From Saccharicrinis sp050296935 (GTDB lineage Bacteria; Bacteroidota; Bacteroidia; Bacteroidales; Marinilabiliaceae), in NCBI GenBank assembly GCA_050296935.1, contig JBNKRV010000104.1, positions 1 through 64,000 on the forward strand: 64,000 bases of DNA, in the 5' to 3' direction. Below, in pieces: positions 18,254-25,491 of the stretch. Positions within the stretch are counted from its first letter, which is position 1. The number at the start of each line of letters is the position of its first letter. The translations under genes and the position numbers were made by a program. The notes under the pieces were generated by a model. It searched no databases, was not told the DNA's origin, and saw only the letters and a program-made list of their open reading frames with translations.

Positions 18254-19693
18254 GTGTCAAAAAAAAGAAAACCACAAGCACAAACACCACCTATGTCTCC
18301 TGAGAAATACATTAAAACTCAGGCTCGTAAATTACCCATTCACCAATGCCTCATCAATACCGGCTGGAAAACAACAGGTATGTGCAGCATATTGGTAACT
18401 CGCCAACACAGTAATGGGAATTTCACCAGTGGTATTTACTTAGTCGATATTTTTTGCTTAGGAGTAAAAGAAGCAGAATGCACCTTTAATGAAACACCTA
18501 ATCAATACAAAGATTTCAAAGATAAATACTTTCCTGAAGACATCTTTGAAGAAATTGACTACACCCTGGCTCACAACATTATTTATGCAGGAATAGAGTT
18601 TGCTGAGGACTATGGTTTTCATCCCTGCAAAGAATTTGGTTTACGCGGTCAGTATATTCTGGAGGAAGATACCGATGACATTGAATTAATCGAAATTGAA
18701 TGCGGTAAAAACAATATGCCCTATGTGATTAATGCCGATGAAAACAGAGAAGAAGCAACAAAAGTACATGACCACCTTGTGAAAACAGTAGGAGTAGATG
18801 GATTCCTATACTCTGACATGCAAGTTATGGGCGGAGACATGGAAGATGACCTATTTTTTGATGATGAGGATCTTGATGAGGACGATTACGTAGAAGATCT
18901 GCCAATTGAAGAATACCTTTACGATCAACCACTAAGCCAAAGAATCGAAGATATCAATAGATTTAAGGAGTTAGTGGATGTCGAAAAACACACTAGTGAC
19001 GATGAAGCCGTTGAATTGTTATTCATCAGCAAAAGGTTGTTTTATAACTATTACGATATCATTAAAATTGAAGCTTCACGAAATCAGTTTATGAAATTCC
19101 TGGATGTGGAATTGAACGATGAAGGCATCCCTGCCTCATTACGAGGGACACAATCATTGGAGCACGACGAAAAAATTGAAGAAATATTAGATGCACTGGA
19201 TTTTGGCGACGACCTGAAAAAGCTAGGACTAAAAAAACTAGTCAATCGTTTCCCCGAAATACCTTTTTACAGCTACATGCATATTGTAGAAATGAGCATA
19301 AACCAGGTAGATATCAAAAAAATTGCCAAGCAAATTAATAATTACCAGTCTATCTACCCAAACTACCTCATGCTAAAGATAGAAAACGACCAATTCCTAA
19401 GTCTCCTTGAGAAAGAAACACAGTTAGTAAACGACAAGCTCATCAACGAATCATCACTATCCAAACTATTTGGCAACAGAACCAGTATTCATTCCATGGA
19501 ATTTATGGCCTTTCACTCTGCCCTGTTTGAACATTTGATCTCGAAACAGGATTTGTTAGCATTAGATTCATTCATATACGCCACCAATATGCTCTTCCCC
19601 GAAATGGCAGATGCATTCAGCGAAAAAGAATTATTCAGCGAACTCTGTAAAGTAGATTTTTGCAAACACACCTATTCAGAGTCCGCAGATTAA
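18254..19693 (+). CDS. Hypothetical acidic protein of the polysaccharide locus
   Basis: The family was not recognised with certainty. The 479-residue product has no signal peptide or membrane segment. The N-terminal 130 residues look like a compact conserved domain (KLPIHQCLINTGWKTTG, GIYLVDIFCLGVKEAECTFN); similar openings are familiar from uncharacterised Bacteroidota proteins. Residues 195-220 are strongly acidic, and the C-terminal half is helical and charged. GTG at 18254 is the longest start; ATG at 18293 is a reasonable alternative. It is flanked by GCGNAGC-centred palindromes and is not an obvious sugar-metabolism gene. Confidence 0.6.
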   Translation: MSKKRKPQAQTPPMSPEKYIKTQARKLPIHQCLINTGWKTTGMCSILVTRQHSNGNFTSGIYLVDIFCLGVKEAECTFNETPNQYKDFKDKYFPEDIFEEIDYTLAHNIIYAGIEFAEDYGFHPCKEFGLRGQYILEEDTDDIELIEIECGKNNMPYVINADENREEATKVHDHLVKTVGVDGFLYSDMQVMGGDMEDDLFFDDEDLDEDDYVEDLPIEEYLYDQPLSQRIEDINRFKELVDVEKHTSDDEAVELLFISKRLFYNYYDIIKIEASRNQFMKFLDVELNDEGIPASLRGTQSLEHDEKIEEILDALDFGDDLKKLGLKKLVNRFPEIPFYSYMHIVEMSINQVDIKKIAKQINNYQSIYPNYLMLKIENDQFLSLLEKETQLVNDKLINESSLSKLFGNRTSIHSMEFMAFHSALFEHLISKQDLLALDSFIYATNMLFPEMADAFSEKELFSELCKVDFCKHTYSESAD

Positions 19694-19712
19694 AAAGATT
19701 GAAAAATATTAA

Positions 19713-19807
19713 TCCACCAATTACACGAATTTCACGAATCATTAAATGATAATCACAAAACAGCGAAGCTGAAAAAAATTAGTGCAATTAGTGTAATTCG
19801 TGGACAA
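19713..19807. repeat. GCGAAGC-centred palindrome, copy 2 (left flank of GxxExxY gene 1)
   Basis: Left arm CCACCAATTACACGAATTTC, centre CAGCGAAGCTG (19761-19771), right arm AATTAGTGTAATTCGTGG. From 19734 on, it is a direct repeat of 20204-20268 on the other side of the gene. Confidence 0.75.
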
Positions 19808-19823
19808 ATCAAACCAAACCATT

Positions 19824-20219
19824 ATGCCTTACCTCCTCGAAAAACAAAATGAATTAATTTACAAAACAGAAGCATATAAGATCATTGGTGTAGCAATGGA
19901 AGTCCACAGGGAATTAGGATGTGGCTTTCTGGAAGCAGTCTATGCAGAGACTTTAGAAATAGAATTTAAAACACAAGGCATCCCCTATCAAAGAGAAATA
20001 GCCCTGCCAATTGAATATAAAGGACAACCATTAAACAAAACATACAAAGCAGACTATATTTGTTACGATAAAATAATCGTCGAATTAAAAGCGGTTAGTT
20101 GTTTAGCAAGTGTTCACGAAGCACAAGTATTAAACTACCTAAAAGCATCAGGGCACAAATTAGGAATACTAATAAACTTCGGCGAACCATCATTAAAATA
20201 TCAACGAATCATTAAATAA
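19824..20219 (+). CDS. GxxExxY protein (PD-(D/E)XK nuclease-like fold), gene 1
   Basis: This 131-residue protein carries the family signature GFLEAVY at 34-40. The nuclease-like core shows Asp77 in KADYIC, Glu87-x-Lys89 in IIVELKA, and a QVLNYLK helix at 101-107, which fits a PD-(D/E)XK arrangement. The family's biological role is unknown. ATG at 19824 is preferred over the GTG at 19800, which lies in a repeat arm. The last codons (QRIIK and stop) lie inside a repeat whose other copy sits upstream of the gene at 19734, so the gene is bracketed by about 65-bp direct repeats. Confidence 0.85.
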   Translation: MPYLLEKQNELIYKTEAYKIIGVAMEVHRELGCGFLEAVYAETLEIEFKTQGIPYQREIALPIEYKGQPLNKTYKADYICYDKIIVELKAVSCLASVHEAQVLNYLKASGHKLGILINFGEPSLKYQRIIK

Positions 20220-20268
20220 TAATCACAAAACAGCGAAGCTGAAAAAAAATAGTGTAATTCGTGGACAA
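20204..20268. repeat. Direct repeat with GCGAAGC centre, right flank of GxxExxY gene 1
   Basis: ACGAATCATTAAATAATAAT then CACAAAACAGCGAAGCTG and TAATTCGTGGACAAA match 19734-19807 apart from single changes and a roughly 9-base deletion. The gene's stop codon is inside it. A further arm, AATTCGCGTAATTAGTG, is at about 20295-20312. Confidence 0.75.
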
Positions 20269-20389
20269 AAAATGACATTGCTAAGTAATAAAACAATTCG
20301 CGTAATTAGTGTAATTCGTGAACTACAAAAAAGAAAAATAGTATCATCCAGCTATTTAACAGATGAAGCCGATTGAAAAAAATTAAAAT

Positions 20390-20755
20390 ATGTCAGTAAA
20401 ACCAAAACGTCATCTTGCAAAAGCAATTACATGGAGATTAATAGCCTCGCTTACCACATTTATTATTGGTTGGATTGTAACCGGGGATTTAAACTTTGGT
20501 ATGGCTATAGGAGCCGCAGATGTTGTTATTAAAATAGCCTTATACTATTTTCATGAAAGAATATGGTATCACTCAAAATTTGGTATTGTAAATGATAAGC
20601 AGCAAACCATTAATAATCCGATTTTAATAAAAAAACCAGGACAGAAACCTACTAAAGTAAAAGTGGATCGTAAAAACCACTTAATAACCAAAACTAAATT
20701 GGCCTTGAGCAACAATTTGTACGTTGTCAACAAGCCTGAACCCAGTAACCAGTGA
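20390..20755 (+). CDS. DUF2061 domain-containing membrane protein
   Basis: The 121-residue protein has the DUF2061 core at about 6-60: KRHLAKAITWRLIASLTTF, a hydrophobic helix through GWIVTG, then GAADVVIKIALYYFHERIW. Two short membrane helices are likely, with a basic C-terminal tail. In Bacteroidota and other bacteria DUF2061 genes commonly sit beside sulfate-activation genes, and here cysC begins 83 bases downstream. The function is unproven; a role in sulfate or sulfur handling is inferred only from that neighbourhood. Confidence 0.85.
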   Translation: MSVKPKRHLAKAITWRLIASLTTFIIGWIVTGDLNFGMAIGAADVVIKIALYYFHERIWYHSKFGIVNDKQQTINNPILIKKPGQKPTKVKVDRKNHLITKTKLALSNNLYVVNKPEPSNQ

Positions 20756-20838
20756 CAGTGAACTTACAGGTAATTAGCACATTCACTAATTTTACATATA
20801 AACAAACCAGTAGGTGAACAAATAAACAGAAAATAATC

Positions 20839-21429
20839 ATGAACATCCATCCAACCGACATATACCTAACTCGTTCCGATAAAGAACAATACCTCAACCA
20901 AAACGCCAAGGTAATCTGGATAACCGGGTTGAGTGGTTCCGGAAAAAGTACTTTAGCCAGTGGACTGGAAAAAAAATTAGCTGAAGCTGGTTATTTAACT
21001 CAAGTGCTCGATGGAGATAACATCCGCACTGGTATCAATAAAAACCTGGGCTTCACGGATGAAGATCGTACCGAGAACATACGTCGTATTGCAGAAGTAA
21101 ATAAACTATTCCTCAACTGCGGTATCATTACCATCAATGCCTTCGTCTCCCCTACCAACGATATTCGCCATATGGCTCGTGAGATTGTAGGTACTGAGGA
21201 TTTTATAGAAATATTTGTGGATGCCAGTTTTAACACTTGCGCACAGCGCGATCCCAAAGGACTTTACAAAAAAGCTATGGCCGGAGAAATCAAAAACTTT
21301 ACCGGTCTGGATGCTCCTTTTGACGTACCCGATGACGCAGAACTCACCATAAATACGGATAAATTGAGCATTGAAGAAGGAATTGAGAAAGCGCTGGAGG
21401 TGGTGTTGAGTAAAGTGGGTAAAGAGTAA
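20839..21429 (+). CDS. cysC: Adenylyl-sulfate kinase (APS kinase)
   Basis: CysC phosphorylates adenosine 5'-phosphosulfate with ATP to give PAPS, the universal sulfate donor. The 196-residue, single-domain cytoplasmic enzyme has the P-loop GLSGSGKST at 30-38, DGDNIR shortly after, and FVSPTNDIR in the middle, all standard. No sulfate adenylyltransferase (cysDN) is in the window, so APS must come from elsewhere. The important link is the sulfotransferase gene at 30190 in the same locus, which would use PAPS. DUF2061 precedes it. Confidence 0.95.
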   Translation: MNIHPTDIYLTRSDKEQYLNQNAKVIWITGLSGSGKSTLASGLEKKLAEAGYLTQVLDGDNIRTGINKNLGFTDEDRTENIRRIAEVNKLFLNCGIITINAFVSPTNDIRHMAREIVGTEDFIEIFVDASFNTCAQRDPKGLYKKAMAGEIKNFTGLDAPFDVPDDAELTINTDKLSIEEGIEKALEVVLSKVGKE

Positions 21430-21476
21430 ATCAGTGATTAAAAGGTATCATCCACGATTAAAAACAAATAAGTAAA

Positions 21477-21566
21477 CCATGAATTTCTCTAATTAAACGA
21501 ATTAAATTAAACCTATATCTACAAACCAAACAGCGAAGCTATTCAATTCGATTTAATTAGTATAAC
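21477..21566. repeat. GCGAAGC-centred palindrome, copy in the first duplicated segment
   Basis: Arms GAATTTCTCTAATTAAACGA and AATTCGATTTAATTAG flank CAGCGAAGCT (21531-21540). The same palindrome is at 23582-23672 in the second duplicated segment. Confidence 0.65.
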
Positions 21567-22040
21567 CTGTCCGGCTACTGAAGGATTTGTAAACAAATTG
21601 CGAATCAATTATAAATCCACTTAATCTGCGGATAAAAAAGATAAATAAATTCGAAAAAATTCGATAAGCTAGAATTTTGCACAGCAAAAAAATAAAAGTA
21701 GTTGACTACAAATGAAAGATTACGACTTAATCATACGACCCAAACGCCACGCGTTCGATATTAACTTTAAAGAAATTTGGGCTTATCGCGACTTACTCAA
21801 GATGTTTGTTAAGCGCGATATTATCACCGTATATAAACAAACGGTATTAGGCCCCATCTGGTTTATTGTACAACCTGTTCTGACTACCTTAATTTACATA
21901 GTAGTTTTTGGAGGAATCGCTAAAATTTCCACCGACGGAGTACCTCAACCATTATTCTATTTAGCAGGTATCACTATCTGGAACTATTTTGCCGAAAGCT
22001 TTAATACCACAGCAAAAACTTTTACAGAAAACGCCAATAT
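21481..22040 (+). repeat. 560-bp direct duplication, copy 1 (upstream region and 5' end of wzm)
   Basis: This matches 23587-24150 almost base for base, covering the palindrome, the spacer and the first 109 codons of wzm. Similarity stops abruptly after GCCAATAT. What follows in this copy is a GCACAATTAGTGTAATTAGC arm of the palindrome family. Confidence 0.9.
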
Positions 22041-22068
22041 TGTTAAAAGATTCGCACAATTAGTGTAA
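21712..22068 (+). pseudogene. Truncated duplicate of the ABC transporter permease gene wzm
   Basis: The first 109 residues are the same as the permease encoded at 23822 apart from one Met-to-Ile change (LIYIVV here, LIYMVV there). The frame then runs nine residues into unrelated repeat sequence and stops. It keeps the cytoplasmic N-terminus and the first transmembrane helices only, while the full protein has 281 residues, so it should be non-functional. It arose from the 560-bp duplication that brackets the HEPN/MNT and rfbC genes. Confidence 0.85.
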
Positions 22069-22146
22069 TTAGCGGATAAAAACACAACGAAAAAATCATC
22101 TTTGTGATTCCATAAAACTATAAGGACATAAATTTGAAGCAAATCA

Positions 22147-22557
22147 ATGACTAAAGACAAAGACATACGTTGGAAGCAACGCCTCTCTAATTTTGAAAAA
22201 GCTTTCAAATCTTTAGAAGAAGCAGTTCTTTTATATCAGGAACGTCCACTTTCAAAACTTGAAAAACAAGGTATGATACAAGGGTTTGAATTCACTCATG
22301 AATTAGCATGGAAAACACTGAAAGATTTTTTTATCGAAAAGGGAAATAATAATATATACGGATCTAAAGATGCTACCAGAGAAGCGTTTGAATCCGGACT
22401 TATCAACAATGGTTCTGTTTGGATGAAGATGATTGAGAGCCGTAACCTCAGCTCACATACTTATAACAATGAAATATCTGAAGATATCGTTGAAAATGTA
22501 GTACATAACTATTTTAAGCTCTTTGAACAACTAATACTAACCCTGAAAAATCTTTAA
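22147..22557 (+). CDS. HepT-like HEPN toxin / nucleotidyltransferase substrate-binding protein
   Basis: This 136-residue helical protein belongs to the HI0074/HepT group. The HEPN ribonuclease signature Rx4H is intact at Arg99 to His104 (RNLSSH). HepT members are RNase toxins neutralised by the partner MntA-type nucleotidyltransferase, which can modify the toxin with AMP. The stop codon of this gene overlaps the ATG of the nucleotidyltransferase gene by one base, the usual two-gene arrangement. A near-consensus CATCTTTG box lies at about 22097-22104. The pair sits inside a bracket made by the wzm duplication. Toxicity is inferred from the family. Confidence 0.85.
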   Translation: MTKDKDIRWKQRLSNFEKAFKSLEEAVLLYQERPLSKLEKQGMIQGFEFTHELAWKTLKDFFIEKGNNNIYGSKDATREAFESGLINNGSVWMKMIESRNLSSHTYNNEISEDIVENVVHNYFKLFEQLILTLKNL

Positions 22558-22862
22558 TGTTCGGACTGGATACTGAAACCCTTGAAAAATTGAAAACTCT
22601 TTTTGCTCAGTTCAACGCTATTGAAAAAGCAGTATTATATGGTTCCAGAGCTAAAGGAAATTACAAACCGGGTTCGGATATTGATCTGACATTATTTGGC
22701 AACAACCTGAATATGGATGAGCTATTGAATGTAAAAATTAAAATAGATGATTTGATGCTCCCTTACAAAACGGATATAAGTCTCTATAAAACTATAAAAA
22801 ACCAAGAACTTATTGAACATATCCACCGTATTGGAAAAACCATATATATTAAAGACGAATAA
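22557..22862 (+). CDS. MntA-like minimal nucleotidyltransferase antitoxin
   Basis: This 101-residue protein has the full minimal nucleotidyltransferase motif GSx10DxD: GS at 29-30 in YGSRAKG and D41-x-D43 in GSDIDL. It is the partner of the HEPN protein encoded immediately upstream, overlapping by one base (ATG within the upstream stop region). In characterised pairs the MNT protein AMPylates a Tyr near the HEPN active site and blocks the toxin. Length is typical for minimal NTases and the catalytic residues look intact. Confidence 0.87.
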   Translation: MFGLDTETLEKLKTLFAQFNAIEKAVLYGSRAKGNYKPGSDIDLTLFGNNLNMDELLNVKIKIDDLMLPYKTDISLYKTIKNQELIEHIHRIGKTIYIKDE

Positions 22863-22863
22863 C

Positions 22864-22945
22864 AATTATAAATCCACAACCACAAAACAGCAATACTGTT
22901 ACCTAATTCGTGAACAAAAGAAAAAATTGGCGAGGCCAACTTAAA
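22864..22945. repeat. Palindrome family copy after the HEPN/MNT pair, with a second mini-hairpin
   Basis: A degenerate copy with centre ACAGCAATACTGT and right arm CTAATTCGTGAACAAAAG. It is followed by TTGGCGAGGCCAA (stem TTGGC, loop GAG), which is another three-base-loop mini-hairpin. Confidence 0.55.
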
Positions 22946-22952
22946 AATATCA

Positions 22953-23522
22953 ATGCAACAAATGAACTATCTAAAAACCAAAATAAAAGACCTCATCCTC
23001 ATTGAACCCAAAGTATTTGGTGACCAAAGAGGTTATTTTTTAGAGTCATTTAATCAGGAAAGCTTTGAAAAGCATATCGGAAAAGTAACCTTTATTCAGG
23101 TTAATGAGTCAAAGTCTTCTTATGGTGTATTGAGAGGCTTACACTTTCAGAATCCTCCATTCAATCAGGCAAAATTAGTAAGATGCGTAGAAGGTGAAGT
23201 GTATGATGTGGTGGTAGATATCAGAAAGGACTCTCCTACATATGGACAGCACCAGGGTTTTATATTGTCAGGTGAAAACAAACACCAGCTTTTTGTCCCT
23301 CGCGGTTTTGCCCATGGCTTTGTGGTACTAAGTGAAACTGCCATTTTCAGTTATATGGTAGATAATAAATATGCACCTGATCATGATTCTGGTATTATAT
23401 GGAACGATCCTGAATTAAATATTGACTGGAAAATTCCAATAAGTGATATCATCTTATCAGAAAAGGATAAAGTATTAAAGAATCTAAAAGAGGCCGACAT
23501 TCCTGAGTTTGAAAAAATATAA
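22953..23522 (+). CDS. rfbC: dTDP-4-dehydrorhamnose 3,5-epimerase
   Basis: RfbC/RmlC epimerises dTDP-4-keto-6-deoxyglucose at C3 and C5 on the way to dTDP-L-rhamnose. The 189-residue cupin shows VFGDQRGYFLESFN near the start, RGLHFQ with the catalytic His, LVRCVEGEVYDVVVDIR, and FVPRGFAHGF. The start may be Met1 or Met4. It is an orphan in this window: rfbA, rfbB and rfbD are not seen, so the rest of the pathway must be encoded elsewhere. It lies between the two copies of the wzm-related duplication. Confidence 0.93.
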   Translation: MQQMNYLKTKIKDLILIEPKVFGDQRGYFLESFNQESFEKHIGKVTFIQVNESKSSYGVLRGLHFQNPPFNQAKLVRCVEGEVYDVVVDIRKDSPTYGQHQGFILSGENKHQLFVPRGFAHGFVVLSETAIFSYMVDNKYAPDHDSGIIWNDPELNIDWKIPISDIILSEKDKVLKNLKEADIPEFEKI

Positions 23523-23581
23523 TAAAAAATTTCATCCACAGATTGCACAAATTAAACGGATTAAAAAATAAAAATGTATCA

Positions 23582-23672
23582 CCCACGAATTTCTCTAATT
23601 AAACGAATTAAATTAAACCTATATCTACAAACCAAACAGCGAAGCTAATCAATTCGATTTAATTAGTGTAAC
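23582..23672. repeat. GCGAAGC-centred palindrome, copy in the second duplicated segment
   Basis: CCACGAATTTCTCTAATTAA, centre CAGCGAAGCT (23636-23645), right arm AATTCGATTTAATTAGTG. It matches 21477-21566. Confidence 0.65.
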
Positions 23673-24150
23673 CTGTCCGGCTACTGAAGGATTTGTAAAC
23701 AAATAAATTGCGAATCAATTATAAATCCACTTAATCTGTGGATAAAAAAGATAAATAGATTCGAAAAATTCGATGAGCTAAAATTTTGCACAGCAAAAAA
23801 AATAAAATTAGTTGACTACAAATGAAAGATTACGACTTAATCATACGACCTAAACGCCACGCGTTCGATATTAACTTTAAAGAAATTTGGGCTTATCGCG
23901 ACTTACTCAAGATGTTCGTTAAGCGCGATATTATCACCGTATATAAACAAACGGTATTAGGCCCCATCTGGTTTATTGTACAACCTGTTCTGACTACCTT
24001 AATTTACATGGTAGTTTTTGGAGGAATCGCTAAAATTTCCACCGACGGTGTACCACAACCATTATTCTATTTAGCAGGTATCACTATCTGGAACTATTTT
24101 GCCGAAAGCTTTAATACTACAGCCAAAACCTTTACTGAAAATGCCAATAT
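23587..24150 (+). repeat. 560-bp direct duplication, copy 2
   Basis: This is the counterpart of 21481-22040, continuous with the intact wzm gene. The distance between the two copies is about 2.1 kb. Recombination between them would remove the HEPN/MNT pair and rfbC and leave one wzm. Confidence 0.9.
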
Positions 24151-24667
24151 ATTTGGTAAGGTATATTTTCCTCGACTCATCATGCCCTTTGCCAAGGTAA
24201 CCAGTGGGCTCATTAAATTCGGGATACAGTTTGTGCTCTTTATGGGTGTTTATTTATACTATATTTTCTCAGGAGACGCCAGTGTAAACCCAAACTGGAA
24301 CATCGCCTTATTACCTGTTTATTTATTACTAATGGCCTCCTACGGATTAGGTGCAGGCATCATATTTACCAGTTTAACCACCAAATACCGCGACTTAACC
24401 TTCTTACTAACATTTGGTGTACAACTATTAATGTATGCCAGCCCTGTAATTTACCCGGTTAGCACTATCGAAAGCGAAAAAATGAAGATGCTTGCCCTAT
24501 ACAACCCCTTCACCCCTATTTTAGAAGGCTTTAAATACGCCTTTTTAGGAGCAGGTCATTTTAGCTGGATGAATCTAATATATAGTATAGTAGTAGCTAT
24601 TGTACTTCTAGTAAGCGGAATAGTTATCTTTCACAAAACCGAAAGAAACTTCATTGATACTGTGTAA
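23822..24667 (+). CDS. wzm: Polysaccharide ABC transporter permease
   Basis: This is the inner-membrane permease of a Wzm/Wzt-type exporter that moves finished polysaccharide to the periplasm. It has 281 residues and about six transmembrane segments, with the family features of a cytoplasmic N-terminal helix (RDLLKMFVKRDI, YKQTVLGPIWFIVQP) and ITIWNYFAESF. Length is standard. The ATPase partner wzt starts 824 bases downstream, separated by a GxxExxY gene and a tandem repeat, which is unusual for a pair normally adjacent. Its 5' end is duplicated at 21712. Confidence 0.93.
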   Translation: MKDYDLIIRPKRHAFDINFKEIWAYRDLLKMFVKRDIITVYKQTVLGPIWFIVQPVLTTLIYMVVFGGIAKISTDGVPQPLFYLAGITIWNYFAESFNTTAKTFTENANIFGKVYFPRLIMPFAKVTSGLIKFGIQFVLFMGVYLYYIFSGDASVNPNWNIALLPVYLLLMASYGLGAGIIFTSLTTKYRDLTFLLTFGVQLLMYASPVIYPVSTIESEKMKMLALYNPFTPILEGFKYAFLGAGHFSWMNLIYSIVVAIVLLVSGIVIFHKTERNFIDTV

Positions 24668-24731
24668 GTCACCAAATATAGGTCAACGAATTGACACGAA
24701 TTAAAACGAATTATTTCTTAACCAAACCATT
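24668..24731. repeat. Left palindrome arm before GxxExxY gene 2
   Basis: GTCAACGAATTGACACGAAT with AAAACGAATTA is one arm of the palindrome whose other arm, after the gene, ends AATTCGTATTAATTCGTTGAC (25198-25218). The gene lies between the arms. Confidence 0.6.
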
Positions 24732-25136
24732 ATGCCAAACCTTCTTTCTAATAATAAAGTACTATTTAAAGACGAATCATACTTAATAATCAATGCAGCC
24801 TTCGAAGTACACAATGAATTAAAAAATGGATTTCTTGAACCGGTCTATCAAGAGGCACTTCAAAAAGAATTTAACTTACAGGATATTCCTGCTCAAAAAG
24901 AATCATTAATAAATATATTCTATAAAGGAGAAAAGCTTGATAAGTATTATAAAGCAGATTTTATTTGTTACAACGACATCATTATAGAATTAAAAGCGTT
25001 AAATGAATTAACAAGTGAACATGAATCTCAACTTATTAACTATTTAAAAGCAACAAATAAGAAACTTGGAATCCTAATTAATTTCGGAAAACCAAGCCTT
25101 CAATACAAAAGAATAATAAACAAAGAACTTATCTAG
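24732..25136 (+). CDS. GxxExxY protein (PD-(D/E)XK nuclease-like fold), gene 2
   Basis: This 134-residue paralog of the protein at 19824 has signature GFLEPVY at 33-39, core residues Asp76 and Glu86-x-Lys88, and the LINYLK helix. The two proteins are clearly related but diverged, so this is not a recent duplication. Both genes share an identical stretch just before the start (AACCAAACCATTATGCC), and both sit within arms of the AATTCGTG palindrome family. The gene splits wzm from wzt. Biochemical activity is untested in the family as far as I know. Confidence 0.85.
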   Translation: MPNLLSNNKVLFKDESYLIINAAFEVHNELKNGFLEPVYQEALQKEFNLQDIPAQKESLINIFYKGEKLDKYYKADFICYNDIIIELKALNELTSEHESQLINYLKATNKKLGILINFGKPSLQYKRIINKELI

Positions 25137-25138
25137 TC

Positions 25139-25220
25139 AACCAATTTGTACGAATTAAATCGAATTATTTTAACATTTCCAACTGCGCAAGCAGTTCCAA
25201 TTCGTATTAATTCGTTGACA
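25139..25220. repeat. Palindrome right of GxxExxY gene 2
   Basis: Arms GTCAACCAATTTGTACGAAT and AATTCGTATTAATTCGTTGA flank a very regular hairpin AACTGC-GCAA-GCAGTT (25181-25196). Confidence 0.7.
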
Positions 25221-25460
25221 AGAAAGAAATTGAGAAGCAATCTAATTCACGTTAATTCGTGATAATTCGTTGACAGAAAAGAAATTGCGAAGCAATCTAA
25301 TTCGCGTTAATTCGTATTAATTCGTTGACAAGAAAGAAATTGCGAAGCAATCTAATTCGCGTTAATTCGTGATAATTCGTTGACAGAAAAGAAATTGCGA
25401 AGCAATCTAATTCACGTTAATTCGTGATAATTCGTTGACAGAAAAAACTGCAAAGCAGTA
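25221..25460. repeat. 55-bp tandem repeat with ATTGC-GAA-GCAAT mini-hairpins
   Basis: Four units with an exact 55-bp step begin at 25226, 25281, 25336 and 25391. Each carries GAAATTGCGAAGCAATC (the first unit has GAGAAGC), then AATTCACGTTAATTCGTG and ATTCGTTGACA. A final ACTGCAAAGCAGT hairpin closes the run before wzt. This fills the 25137-25491 gap. Confidence 0.85.
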
Positions 25461-25491
25461 ACAAAATATTAAAAAACTCGTTGAAAAACAC

